Below, piece after piece: positions 20,674 to 31,683 of a stretch of 64,000 nt of DNA. Source of the stretch: Adenophora triphylla var. japonica. Its lineage: Eukaryota; Streptophyta; Magnoliopsida; Asterales; Campanulaceae. The DNA lies in contig JAFEMH010001363.1 of NCBI GenBank assembly GCA_022495995.1, positions 62,001 to 126,000 of the forward strand, in the 5' to 3' direction. The notes beneath the pieces were generated by a model. It searched no databases and was not told where the DNA came from. It was given only the letters and a program-made list of their open reading frames with translations. The translations under genes and the position numbers were made by a program. How positions within the stretch are numbered: position 1 is the stretch's first letter; each line of letters starts with the position of its first letter.

Positions 20674-21861
20674 CTATAAAATTTCACGAACCCTCTTTCT
20701 TTCCTCGGCCCCCAAGTGTGGAGCTTCTTCAACAATCATATCATCCATTTCAGCTGTAATCACCCCAGTGGTGGCCCCTGAGTTAGGGTTGATCTGGAGG
20801 CTTAGGTTGCCTATGATTACCTGGTCGGCCATAACTGCATCTATTTCGACCATAGTGTTTTGGGAGGGACGTGTCGGCTCAGTCATGACGTGGTCATGTG
20901 AGTGATAGGTCGCCTCCTCTACACAGGTGATTGTAGATAGTCGTGAAGTTGTGGTGACAGATTTTGAAAGTTTCCAGCTGGTTTCTGGTGTGTTAATCTC
21001 TAGCTCCCTTTTCTTTCTTGTCCATAAGACATAATCTAGGTAAGCTCGAGCTGTACTTTGGATGCACCCTACTCCAGCTAAAGTGGGAAACTTGATCCTC
21101 TGATGTGGGATGGAGGCCACTACTCCTAGAGCGACATGTCCAAGGAGTCCCAAGATAGCAGCATAATCACTATTTACATCAATGACAACAAAGTTTACCT
21201 TAGCGACGACCCTGAAAGGATGTTGCCCTATGTCGACTTCCAGCTCGACCTGACCCTTGGCATCCACCCTGTGGTTGGTGAAGCCCTCCAGTCGACCATC
21301 ATAAGGGGACAGTTTTTCCTTTGTTAGCCCCATCTCTTTGAAAGTTCTGTAAAAGAGGATATCATGCAAGCCCCTGTGTCTATCAAAACTCTTCTCGTTG
21401 TATAACCATCTATTAACCCCAGAAATAACTAGAACCTGCACCTTGGCATTCATATTGGTAGCTAGCTCATTGGGATAGAAACTGATGACTTCATCTTTGA
21501 TGTAGTGTCTTGGCGGCACGTAAGGTGCTTTATTGAGCTGAAAAATTTGATGTTTTAGGGCGGTATTACTGGCCTGTTCAGTGATTACCCCCAAATCTAA
21601 CCTCGGCTGCCTTTGCTCAGGTATACCCCCTGCAGCTCGATCTCCTCTACCAGGTCGACCTCCCTTCGCGTACCTGTCGAGCTTTCCACTGTCAACCCAT
21701 TTTCGTATGATCCGCTTAAGGCTCATACATTCCTTTGTAGAATGGCCCGTATCCTTGTGGAACTCGCAATACTTGCCATTGTCTCTTCTGAACTTATTTG
21801 TTGGGTTCATTGGAGCAGGTGGGCCTAGGTCGACAGTGTTCATGATTTCGATGCGACTCAC
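20674..21861 (-). pseudogene. Tat gag C-terminus and aspartic protease
   Basis: A zinc-knuckle-like motif C-E-F-H-K-D-T-G-H-S-T-K-E-C lies near the start, as in other Tat gags. The protease region is recognisable (I-L-F-Y-R-T-F-K-E-M-G-L; A-I-L-G-L-L-G-H; I-K-F-P-T). The catalytic V-L-I-D-T-G-A lies at about 21369-21390 but in a different frame from its surroundings, so two compensating indels run through the active site. The protease is therefore inactive although the open frame is long. After the I-L at the 3' end the RT region follows. Confidence 0.82.
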
Positions 21862-22005
21862 AGTTAACGGGGTGAAACTCTAGGGCACTCTCTCAGTTGC
21901 CCTTGTTCTATTCTTACCTTTATTGTTGTTGTTGTTGTCTTTTGCTGGTCCTCCCTTTGTCGAGTCACGGACCTCAGGTTGCTTCGTACCTTTTTCCTTC
22001 TTCAT

Positions 22006-22524
22006 TTATTTCCTCTCTTCAGCCACGACCACATCATAGGCCCTTTCAAACAATTCTTGCCTCGTTGTCGCTCTCCTAACCTGGAGCTCGTAGTCCAAAT
22101 CGGGAGAGGACACCCCATTTCTGAAGCAGTTAATAACCTCTCTGTCTGTTAGGTCCTCCTCTATTTGGTCGACCATCTCTTTAAACCTTGTATAATAACT
22201 CATGGAGCTTTCAGTTTTGCCCTGAGTTAGGTTGTTCAAGTCGGTGACAGTCTTCTTTCTGGCCCCAGCTATAGAGAACCGATCCAAGAATTTCTTCCTC
22301 ATATACTCCCATGAGGTAATGTAGCCCGCAGTTAGACCACGAAACCAAGTCAGTGCTGCACCTGTGAAGGTGCTGATTAGTGCCTTGCACAACACATCAT
22401 CCTCGGAGGAGACCAAGCACATGGTGGCCTCAAAGTGCTGCATGTGGTTCAGGGCGTTGGTTTCACCTGAATATTTGTCTAATGAGGGCAGCTTGAAACC
22501 CACGGGAGGTCTTAGCTCGAGCAA
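22006..22524 (-). pseudogene. Tat retrotransposon gag domain
   Basis: 172 codons with the retrotransposon gag signature: F-K-L-P-S-L-D-K-Y-S-G, H-M-Q-H-F-E-A, A-A-L-T-W-F-R-G-L, F-L-D-R-F, a Q-G-K-T-E-S-S-M-S-Y-Y-T-R-F-K block and A-Y-D-V-V-V-A-E-E-R-K at the end. It forms the capsid core of the virus-like particle. Stops separate it from the N-terminal gag part (22777-23490) and from the zinc-knuckle part (21861), so gag is split into three. Confidence 0.88.
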
Positions 22525-22776
22525 ATCTCTGGAAAAGGGTCGAAGAGTATTGTAGTTTCATTCGCCCTTTCCTTCGTCCTCCTTTCTATCTGCTTCCATT
22601 CTCTCTAGCCTCCTTCTCTGATTCAATAACTCCCTTTCATCCTCGCCGTCCCTCTGATGGGAGACATTGTTCGACCTCTATCTTTCGATTTGTTGAGGTT
22701 CCCTTCTAGAGTGGGCCCTCTGTCGATCATTCCTTTGGGGGGTTGGCTCTCTTCTTTCTCGGTGAAAAGCATCTCT

Positions 22777-23490
22777 CTACCCTCTAGGTGGCGATCTGCG
22801 CCCGTTTCTGTCTCTGTGGGATAGCGACCTCTCCGTTCTGGCAGGCGACCTGCGAATGTTCCTGTCGGCCTCCCTCTGTCTCCTAACTTCCGACTCAGCT
22901 TCTTGCTCTTTTCGCTGATTCATCATATCTCTGAGGTCGCCATTCGTTCTTTTCGAAGGGAGGGGAGTACGAACTGAAGCGTTTGACCAAACACGATGCT
23001 CGATCCTCAGCTGCTCATCATTCTGCCCGACATTCCCGTTCTGTCCGGCGATCCCATTTTGTCTAGCATTCCCACTAGGCTGCCTATGAGAGATGTGGGA
23101 GGGAGCTGGCCTCTGCGATCTCCTATCTTCCTGATCAGTGGGACCTGGCATAGAGAGTAGCTCCTCTATGATTCTAGCATGGGCCATCAGCATCTCTCTC
23201 CTATCAGAGTAGTTAGTTGAGGGACCTGCGGCGTCGCCTGCAACCGTTCGAGCTACTTGTTGCCTGCCTGCCCCTTGATCAGCCATATGTCTCTTTTCCT
23301 TCCTCCTTTGGTCTGGCAGGCCTCTACCGTCTGCCAAACTGTTAGATCGAGTGGCTCTCACTACCTGACAACCTCCAGGTGGAGGAGGCAAATTAGCATT
23401 GCAGTTTCCCGCCCCAGCTCCTGTGTTTTCTTCCTGAAGTTGCTGTGATTCGTGAGAAGGAGAAGCAGTTTGTCCGTCGACGTTCACCAT
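22777..23490 (-). pseudogene. N-terminal gag part of the Tat element
   Basis: 237 codons starting MVNVDGQTASPSH, Pro/Gln/Arg-rich and low complexity, with a repeated G-N-A-R-Q-N-G-I-A-G-Q-N-G-N-V-G-Q-N stretch and an Arg/Ser/Asp-rich end (R-S-P-A-R-T-E-R-S-L-S-H-R-D). The position, just inside the PBS, is that of the gag start. The sequence itself has no recognisable fold. Confidence 0.75.
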
Positions 23491-23530
23491 GATAAGAGTT
23501 GTGCAAAGTTTCGATATCTAAGCATTCGAT

Positions 23531-23547
23531 TCCCGACAATGGAACCA
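23531..23547 (-). promoter_or_regulatory. Primer binding site of the Tat element
   Basis: The minus-strand tggttccattgtcggga lies three bases inside the 5' LTR. It resembles the aspartate-tRNA type PBS (TGGCGCCGTTGTCGGGG) of other plant gypsy elements with a few differences, so the tRNA assignment is tentative. Confidence 0.6.
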
Positions 23548-23550
23548 AAC

Positions 23551-24206
23551 TGATGCTGCAGGAATTGTGTTGATCAGCCTACGTCCAGCAATAAGACCAA
23601 TCACCAAGCTTTTTAGACTTGAAACAAGGAACCCACGACTAGCCGGGATGGTCTCCGGATTAGACCCTCAGGCGTGAGAGTAAGTATGGTGTATAGAGCA
23701 ATAAACTATAATGAACAAGATGATATTCAGAATAGCAAATAGTAATTACCTCAAAACCGTGGATGATGTCAGGTATTCATAATGTTGATAAGAGATAGAA
23801 TTGTAGTAGGATTGAATAGAATCCCTAAGATCATGGAGAGAATCATGCAGGAGATCACGTACGTAAATGACTCCTGATTTGTAGGACTTCAGTTATGAAA
23901 AGAGTTGCACATACGTTATGACACCGTAGGTCGACGTACGTCTTGTAGGTCGAGGTCGCTAGCATGGCCTAGGTCAGCCTGACTGATTGATATAGCCTGA
24001 TAATATTTGTCTAAGTCCTGGATCGTATGTCGGACAAAGCCAGGTCGGGACCAGGTAGGTCAAACAATGAGCTAGGTCGACTGATCTTTGCTGCTGGGCC
24101 TTGGGCCTGATAATAATTGGGTCGACCCACTAGGGACGTGGTGGCAATAATGCCTGAATACCTGGGCTTCGCTCATTGGGCTTAGCCCATCATTTTATTC
24201 CGTTCA
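23551..24206 (-). repeat. 5' LTR of the Tat element
   Basis: 656 bp, on the plus strand tgatgctgcagg...ttccgttca, followed by TSD gagat (24207-24211). It lacks the hAT insertion and the 30-bp duplication present in the other LTR. Confidence 0.93.
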
Positions 24207-24297
24207 GAGATAATTGAGTGTAATGCCTATAAACCTTAAAATTTTATAACTCCTTAACTCTAATTCAATCATAGAACTTAAATTAATTTAAATTTAT

Positions 24298-25853
24298 TGG
24301 GTTTTGGGGTTACAAACGCAGCGTAAGAACTTTATAAAACAACAAAACCCTAGCCATGAATCCGTCTAGCATAAAGAGATTAGAAACATATGAAATAAAT
24401 TTACATACCTTGAATGCGATAATGTTTGTTCAAAACGAATCTTAAAATTCAACCTTTGAATTTGTTTGATGAAACTTGGATCTTCTTCTTCTTCCTTGTT
24501 CTACCTTGGTGATGAATAAACAATGGAGATCTTCAAGCTTTAGGAGATAAAGTAACCTCCCTCTAATGATGATCCACACGTGAACGAACCAAGAACACTT
24601 CTTGTAGGATTGCTAGATGATCCTCCGATTATTGAAACACCTTTCAATAATCAATGGCCATTATGGAATGAATCTATGGAGTTTTGATCTTTGATTCGTA
24701 ATCAAAATCAATCAATTAGTGTTTCCAAAACTCTAATTTTCGTGTGTTAAAGCTGGGACAAATGGATTCTATTTATACTTGTTATAAATCCCTAACCCTT
24801 AGGGAGAAGAGTCCTTTTTCCAAGCAAACACGGAAAGTTTCCAGCTGTAGCCGGACGGGACGAGTCGTCCCCAGACACGAGTCGTCCCGTATGGCACGGT
24901 CGTCCCTAATTGCAGCCTTCGCATTCATTCGTCCCTCCCTTGGGGACAAATTAGCCAACTGGGACGAGTCGCCCCCGACCCTGCATTTCCATATTTCAAA
25001 TGACCATTTTCAATCCGTTCTTTTGTGTGTGACCCTTTAGAAATTATATTTTATGTTGGTAGTGAGTTGAAACATCAACCTCACAAGACATAAGTGACCT
25101 CTAGCAAATTATTATGTCCACCCAATTAAATATAACATCAAAGCTTGATTTCCTTGATAGATCATTGTCACAATCCCTTTGTCACACGATGTCATATTGA
25201 ACATAAGTCACAGTCCACGTCAACTTATATTGTTCAATGCTTTCTCGATTCCGAATATGTTGATAATCCAAGTGCATTTGATCTCTATCAAATCTCTTGA
25301 GTATGGCCATACATTTCATGAACACTATTCATCGAGGGGCCCAAGCAAACATCTCTCTCAACGAGAGAGACAAATTCCATCTTGACTTATCATTCTTCCC
25401 TACAAGAATTCCGTCATGCCAATATAGCCCTTATTGCTATCTTATTAAAGATAGTGTTAGACTACATCAAACGTAATGTTCATCATGTGGAAGACGATGA
25501 TAATCTCAGGTACAAAGGATTCCAATGACACGACTATCATGAGATTTAATTATGACATATATGACTATAGACCATGTCATAAATCTCATCAGTAGGTCAT
25601 GTCCAGTACTTGTTCCCTAGCAAGTACCCATAAGTGTAATGTGTATCCCCATGCATATAATCATCTCCATGATTATCCATTACCAACTTATACTAGTTAT
25701 TCTTAATAACTTGGGACGCAGATTATTATAATAAACATGTAAAACATATAATAATCCAAATAAAAATTCTCTATAATAAATGGTAAAGACAATTACATAA
25801 CGATATCGATTATCAGTCAAACATAATCATACGCCTAGGGCATAACTCCAAAA
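24298..25853 (-). repeat. 3' LTR of the decayed copia element
   Basis: About 1.56 kb. 24893-25853 aligns closely with 27919-28875. Near 24845-24985 it contains a cluster of short palindromic gggacgagtcgtccc-like motifs. The terminus is ccaaaa here and ccaaca in the other LTR. Confidence 0.85.
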
Positions 25854-26089
25854 ATCTCCCACTTGCACTAGGCCCAATCTCATAGGTATCGTATACCCAT
25901 GGACCTAACATGACCATCATGCTTTTACTGCGAGGGGCTTTGTAAGCGTATCCCTTATGTTATCATCGGTTGATAATTTGCATATCTAAACGTCTTCTCA
26001 TTCTATGAATTCTCGAATGAGGTGAGAACATCTAAGTATGTGTTTGGATCGCTGATGTGATCTTGGTTCCTTTGCTTGCGCAATTCCAC

Positions 26090-27918
26090 CACTATTGTCA
26101 CAACAGAAGTTCCACCGGATTAGTGATACTTGGAGCAACTTTCAAGTCACTAATGATCTTTTGATCCAAACTGTCTCTTTAGCTGCATCGGATGCCGCTA
26201 AGTATTCGGCCTTAGTTGTAGAATCGGCTACGGTATTCTGCTTGGAAATTTTCCAACAAAACAGCACCTCCTTTAAGCATAATCACAAATCCCGATTGCG
26301 ATCGAAAATCATCTTTGTCGGTTTGGAAGCTTGCATCTGTGTAACCTTTACAACAAGATCAATTTCTAACTCTCCAAAGATCAAGAACGTATCCTTAGTC
26401 CTTGTTAAGTACTTAAGGATTGTCCTATCTGCCATCCAAATAGTTCTCATCAGGATCAGATTGGTATCGACTCGTCATGCTTAGAGCATACGAGACGTCG
26501 GGTCTAGTACAAATCATGGCATACATGATAGATCCAATAGCTGAAGCACACGGAATCTCATTCATTCTCTTTCGCTCACTAGTTGTCATAGGACACTAAG
26601 TCTTGCTAAGAGTAACACCATGACCCATTGGCAAGTTACCTCTCTTAGAATTTCCCATCATGAATCTTCTAAGAACCTTGTCAATATAAGTACTTTGACT
26701 CAAACCAATTATCCTTTTAGATCTATCTCTATAGATCTTGATGCCAAGGATGTAAGCGGCTTCACCCATATCTTTCATTGGAAAAACATTTCCTTAACCA
26801 AGACTTGATAGTCTGAAGTGTCGGAACTTCCTTTCTAATGAGTAAGATATCATTGACATACAATACTAGAAATAGTACTACGCTCCCACTGAATTTCTGG
26901 TATACACATGGTTCATCTTCGTTCTTTGATGAAGTCAAACTCTTTGACCGATTCATCAAAATGAAGATTCCAACTCCTCGAAGCTTGCATCAACCCATTT
27001 ATGGATCTTTGCAACTTGCATACTTTATTAGAATTTTCTAGATCGACAAACCCTTCAGGCTGTGTACTATACACATCCTCAAGAATATTTCCATTTAGGA
27101 AAGCTGTTTGATATCCATTTGCCATATCTCATAGTCGTAATATGCAGCTATGGCAATTAAAATTCTAATAGACTTAAGCATTGCAACTGGCGAAAAGGTT
27201 TCATTATAGTCAATACCATGAATTTTTCTTAATCCCTTTGCTACAAGCCTAGCCATGAAAGTACACACCTTCCTATCCATGTCGGTCTTCTCCTTGAAGA
27301 CGCTCTTGCACCCTATGGTTTTTACATCTTAAGGTGGCTCAATCAAGTTCCAAACTTGATTATAAGACATGGATTGTAATTCGGATTCCATGGTTCCTAG
27401 CCATTTATCCGAATCAGGAGTGGACATCGCCTCTTGATAGGACGTAGACTCGTCATTCTCAATGACTTCCACTTTTTTACTTTTCGATACGAGAGATCCA
27501 TATTTCTCGAGTTCGGATCGTAACCTATCTGATCAACGATGGACTTGTGCATCTTAAACCAGTTCTACATCTCCTTGTGAACTTGGTTCTGTCTCTACTT
27601 TTGGTTCCATGTTATTTTCGGGTTCTTGAATTTCTTCAAGATTAATTTTACTCCCACTAGATCCTTTATTGAGAAACTGTTTCTCAAGAAACGAACCATA
27701 CAGAGCAACAAACACTTTGTTCTCATTGCGATTGTAAAATTAATATCCTTTACTTTCCTTAGGATAACCAATGAAATTAACCTTGTCAGATTTTGATGCT
27801 AACTTATAAGAGACAAGTCTCTTCATATAAGCTTTGTAACCCCAAATCTTCATGAAAGAGAAACTAAGTTTTCTTCCATACCACATCTCATGTGGGGTCT
27901 TAGGAACCAATTTAGTAG
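26090..27918 (-). pseudogene. copia pol fragments (integrase end, RT, RNase H)
   Basis: Reading leftward: an integrase C-terminal block (T-P-H-E-M-W-Y-G-R-K, W-G-Y-K-A-Y) at about 27780-27910; RT with A-R-L-V-A-K-G, F-S-P-V-A and D-I-K-Q-L-S (27280-27095); F-L-N-G-N-I and L-M-Q-A-S-R-S-W-N (27110-26913); the catalytic Y-V-N-D in place of Y-V-D-D (about 26860); and an RNase H remnant with S-T-T-K-A-E-Y near 26200. There are stops and frameshifts throughout. It is inactive. Confidence 0.85.
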
Positions 27919-28875
27919 GGCACGAGTCGTCCCCTAATTGCAGCCTTCAGATTCATTCGTCCCTCCCTTGGGGACAAATTGGGTAACTGGGGACGAGTCG
28001 TCCCCGACCCAATTTCCATATTTCAGCCATTTTCAATCCGTTCTTTTGTGTGTGACCCTTTAGAAATTATATTTTATGTTGGTAGTGAGTTGAAACATCA
28101 ACCTCACAAGACATAAGTGACCTCTAGCAAATCATTATGTCCACCCAATTAAATATAACATCAAAGCTTGATTTCCTTGATAGATCATTGTCATAATCCC
28201 TTTGTCACACGATGTTATATTGAACATAAGTCATGGTCCACGTCAACTTATATTGTTCAATGCTTTCTCGATTCTGAATATGTTAATAATCCAAATGCAT
28301 TTGATCTCTATCAAATCTCTTGAGTATGGCCATACATTTCATCAACACTATTCATCGAGGGACCCAAGCAAACATCTCTCTCAACGAGAGGGACAAATCC
28401 CATCTTGACTTATCATTCTCCCCTACAAGAATTCCGTCATGCCAACATAGCCCTTATTGTTATCCTATTAAAGATAGTGTTAGACTACATCAAACGTAAC
28501 GTTCATCATGTGGAAAACGATGATAATCTCAGGTACAAAGGATTCCAATGACACGACTATCATGAGATTTAATTATGACATATATGACTATAGACCATGT
28601 AATAAATCTCATCAGTAGGTCATGTCCAGTACTTTTTCTCTAGCAAATACCCATAAGTGTAATGTGCATCCCCATGCCTATAATAATCTCCATGATTACC
28701 ATTACCAACTTATACTAGTTATTCTTAATAACTAGGGACGCATATTATTATAATAAACATGTAAAACATATAATAATCCAAATAAACATTCTCTATAATA
28801 AATGGTAAAGACGATTAAATAACGGTATCGATTATCAGTCATACATAATCATGCGTCTAGGGCATAACACCAACA
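27919..28875 (-). repeat. 5' LTR (truncated) of the decayed copia element
   Basis: 957 bp matching the outer two thirds of the 24298-25853 LTR. The internal end was lost at a ggcacg sequence shared with the intact LTR at 24893. Confidence 0.85.
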
Positions 28876-29344
28876 AAATTAATGTGTATAGCATAAATTC
28901 TAAATTAAATCATAAACTCTATCTTAATGTGCTGGCTAAAAATTCTAAATTTTAATCAAGTTATAAACCTTAAATTAATTATTTTCTTAAATGACAAGAT
29001 AGGGTCTTTAAGTAAGAATGTATTCTCAAATTGGGGCCCGAACTACGATGTACTCTATCTAATTTGGGGTCTAAAGTTATGTTTCTATTAATTAAGGGCC
29101 TAAAAATCTCAATATCTTGTTATTTTTGGTCTTACCCCATTACTGGATTACCCTCCATTAAGTTACACGTGCATGCCAAGTGACGACTTAATTGGGGGTT
29201 CTAGCATATTCCGTCAAAAGCCTTAAATTGGGTAAATTTTGGCACTTTATACCCTAAATTGTTAAAATTGAAAAATCAGGCCCCAATAGGGACATGCTAT
29301 GAGACTTTAGGCCTTATTTTATAGTTAACCCATAACTAACTGAG

Positions 29345-29945
29345 TCATCTAACTTTTGAATAATCTTGCTTTTCATAGTGAGACAGTGTCATGTTGGCAC
29401 ACATCAAGTGTTATGACTTTCCCATAAAAAAACTTGCCAAATATCTGAAAGTCTCTAAGGAGTTCTTCATTGATGTTGTAACTAGCCAAGGTCAAAGAAT
29501 CCTCAAGTTGCTTCCCTCCACAGACTAATGTGGTGTTTGATAGCAACAAGAATCAACAAGCACTTAATGCTTGTTGTTGAATGGTTTTCTTTTGTACAAC
29601 AACTTCAAATTAAGGCTGAACCTTGACTTGAATTGTAACAATCATCCCATATTTCTCTTACCCAACAAGCATCAATATTCTCACTTGTCCAATAAGAGCC
29701 TCTAAAGATGAAAATTGACAATAACTTGTTTACAAATACTCAAATTCTCTAAGATTATCATTCATCAATAAGCATTAAGTGCTTGTTGTTACAAACACCA
29801 CCTAAGTTATGATTGGTAACTGGAACACCAAAAATGCTCCCAACTATTTCTTTTTGACATCACAAATAGTGTACAAGATCCTAACTTCTGTTTCGACAGT
29901 CTCCTTATTAGGAAGTTCTGCTAAAAGTTTCACGTTGTCGCTAGG
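29345..29945 (-). pseudogene. 5' part of a ubiquitin-like gene, interrupted by a Tourist-like MITE
   Basis: Minus-strand reading, upstream to downstream: N-V-K-L-L-A-E-L-P-N-K-E-T-V (about 29930-29880) and D-V-K-K-K, then stop and F-Q-L-P-I-I-T. After the MITE it reads L-V-C-G-G-K-Q-L-E-D-S-L-T-L-A-S-Y-N-I-N-E-E, followed by F-Q-I-F-G-K-F-F-Y-G-K-V-I-T-L-D-V. These correspond to ubiquitin's LIFAGKQLED, TLADYNI and QIFVKTLTGKTITLEV, so at least two fused ubiquitin-like units are present and the LRLRGG joint is lost. Several stops lie in frame. The gene continues at 11535-11287 beyond the MULE. Confidence 0.82.
29529..29802. mobile_element. Tourist-like (PIF/Harbinger) MITE
   Basis: The termini tgtggtgtttg / caaacaccacc are inverted, as are longer arms around caacaagcacttaatgcttg. 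The 3-bp TAA duplication at 29526-29528 and 29803-29805 is the PIF/Harbinger target. 274 bp, non-coding. Confidence 0.82.
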
Positions 29946-29955
29946 TAACTAAATA

Positions 29956-30233
29956 CTCCCTCCGTCCCAAATTTACGTGTACATTTCGTGTTTTGCGTGT
30001 AGATTAAGGAAAGTGGTTAATGGAAAAAGTGTTGAGAGTGTAAAAGTAAAATAGGAGAAAGAAGAGTTGAGGAGAAATAGTAAAGTTGATTGGTGTTGTG
30101 AGTATAAAAGTAAAATAGTAGAAAGAATGAGTGAAGGAAATAGTAAAGATTCTTTGCCATTTTAAAAAATGCGCACGTATGTTTAGAACACCCAAAATGA
30201 CAAAATATGCACGTAAATTTGGAACGGAGGAAG
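29956..30233. mobile_element. Stowaway-like MITE
   Basis: ctccctccgtcccaaattta...aaatttggaacggaggaag with TA at 29954-29955 and 30234-30235. 278 bp. Confidence 0.9.
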
Positions 30234-30317
30234 TATTTTATTTTCTTGAAAATACATCTCAATAACCTAACATCCTCCTCATGTTGGAACATCTAGAACA
30301 CGAAATTTATTATGGGC

Positions 30318-30449
30318 CCACTACTGAGGCCGAGGCCAAGGAGAAGAAGGGTATTTTTGAAAAGATCAAGGAGAAGCTTTCGGGGTATCATCCCAAGGCT
30401 GAGGAAGAGAACAAGGAAAAGGAAGGTGGTTCTGATTATTAAAGAAAGA
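30318..30449 (+). pseudogene. Orphan 3' end of an acidic dehydrin (K-segment)
   Basis: A frame without ATG reads T-E-A-E-A-K, then E-K-K-G-I-F-E-K-I-K-E-K-L-S-G-Y-H-P-K-A, then an acidic tail and G-G-S-D-Y-stop. E-K-K-G-I-x-x-K-I-K-E-K-L-P-G is the dehydrin K-segment, an amphipathic helix that binds membranes under dehydration; Pro is Ser here. The acidic SKn-type C-terminus is preserved. The start, S-segment and other K-segments are absent: upstream lies a MITE (to 30233) and 85 bp of unrelated sequence. It could be the last exon of a gene whose first exon was displaced, but more likely it is a broken copy. Confidence 0.85.
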
Positions 30450-30613
30450 ATCAAAGCATGTTTGGAGTTAAAGTCTTGTTTGGTTGAGTTGTTATTGTGA
30501 TCATTGTGTTTATCTTTGTTTGTTTGTTTTGCTTTTTGTTCAAAGTTGGTTGATGATTTGGGGTCTTGTTTGTGATCAAGTTCATAATTAATATATCCAT
30601 GGATTAATATATA

Positions 30614-30891
30614 CTCCCTCCGTCTCAATAATAAGTTCACCATTTTGGTTTCGGCACGCAAATTAAGGAAATTGGTGAGTGGAGAAAATGTTGTGAGTGT
30701 AATAGTAAAATAGGAGAGAGAATAATTGGAGGAAATAGTAAATTTGAAAAATATTGTGAGTGTAATAGTAAAATAGGAGAGAGAATGAGTGGGTGAAATA
30801 GTAAAGATTCTTTGCCATTTTAGGAAAGGTGAAGCTTTAAACGGGACACCCGTTTTGGCAAAAAGTGAAGTTATTAATGGAACTGAGGAAG
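30614..30891. mobile_element. Stowaway-like MITE
   Basis: ctccctccgtctcaataataa...ttattaatggaactgaggaag with TA at 30612-30613 and 30892-30893. 278 bp. Confidence 0.88.
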
Positions 30892-31398
30892 TATGAAAAA
30901 TTTATTATGGGCCCCAACACGAAATTGAACTTTAGGCAATAAATCCATGATAACAAAGTTAAATTGAACTTGTAAAGAGTAGAAGCAGTAAGACCCATCA
31001 AGACACTCATCATTACCTCCTCATCCATTTTATCTCCACTCTACACTTCTTTTATCACAATTAATATTTTATAAAATAATATCGACAATTAAAAATAATA
31101 CTCCCCATTCACATTTAAAATTGAAAAAAAAATGTCTAACACATGAATTAAAAAGAAATATACTACGTGACCATCAAAAAATAAAATTAGATATTATATT
31201 CCATCAAACAACAATAATTTCATCTTCTATACACAATGTACACAATTATGGTAGTGACGTATGACCCATGAAGAATCAGAATCGAGCGCAAATTGGTCGT
31301 CAATGTCAGAGTTTGAGGAGGACAATTTTGCCATTGGTAATTGGGAACACAAGGAAATCTTGAGTCATGATGGGTACATGAAACTTCAATAAGAAGTA
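30892..31398. other. Non-coding spacer
   Basis: No gene is recognised. A short aaatttattatgggccc sequence here (about 30898) repeats one just before the dehydrin fragment (about 30303). Confidence 0.5.
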
Positions 31399-31683
31399 CT
31401 CCCTCCGTCCCTGTCGAGTGGAGATTTATTTCCTTTTTGGTCCGTCTCAGTCCAATGGAGACTGTCCAAAATGGAAGGAAATCTTTACTATTTTTCCCAC
31501 TCATTCTCTCTTCTATTTTACTTTTACACTCACAACACCAATCAAATCACTATTCCTCCCACTCATTCTCTCTCATATTTGATTTTTCATACTCGCAATA
31601 TTTTTTTCATTTTTTATCTCTCCTACTTTTCCTTAATATGTGTGCCTAAATTTTTGGTATCCACTCAGCTGGAATGGAGGGAG
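31399..31683. mobile_element. Stowaway-like MITE
   Basis: ctccctccgtccctgtcgag...ctcagctggaatggagggag with TA at 31397-31398 and 31684-31685. 285 bp. Confidence 0.88.

Larger units (their letters stand above)
11913..24206 (-). mobile_element. Ty3/gypsy LTR retrotransposon, Tat lineage, with extra antisense gene; TSD gagat
   Basis: 12.3-kb element in minus orientation. The LTRs are at 23551-24206 (5' in element sense) and 11913-13508 (3', enlarged by a hAT). Exact 5-bp direct repeats gagat flank it at 11908-11912 and 24207-24211. gag, protease, RT, RNase H and integrase lie on the minus strand in gypsy order. Between pol and the 3' LTR lies a spliced gene on the opposite strand, a known trait of Tat-lineage (Retand/Ogre-like) elements, and a 66-bp tandem repeat. 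The LTRs differ at many sites, so it is clearly older than the copia element at 5515. Many stops and frameshifts make it non-autonomous. Confidence 0.93.
24298..28875 (-). mobile_element. Decayed, internally deleted Ty1/copia element
   Basis: The minus orientation is shown by RT/integrase fragments and by the polypurine tract gcaagtgggagat (about 25855-25867, minus). The 3' LTR is 24298-25853. The 5' LTR (27919-28875) has lost its internal end, and the deletion also removed the PBS, gag, protease and most of integrase; the junction is at about 27918. aaatt occurs directly after 28875 and at 24290-24294, a likely TSD with a three-base uncertainty at the left end. It inserted into one arm of the MULE. 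Confidence 0.85.
11536..29331. mobile_element. Mutator-like (MULE) element opened by nested retrotransposons
   Basis: The left arm 11536-11912 and right arm (24212-24297 plus 28881-29331) are long imperfect inverted repeats. Examples are atgggttaattacaaaata against its complement at the right end, aaccccaatttgagaata against tattctcaaattggggccc, and gaattttagcctgcatatta. The outer flanks are ataactaat (11527-11535) and ataactaac (29332-29340), a 9-bp target duplication with one mismatch, the MULE size. Without the two nested LTR elements it would be about 0.9 kb and non-coding, mostly TIR. It interrupts a ubiquitin-like gene. Confidence 0.82.
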
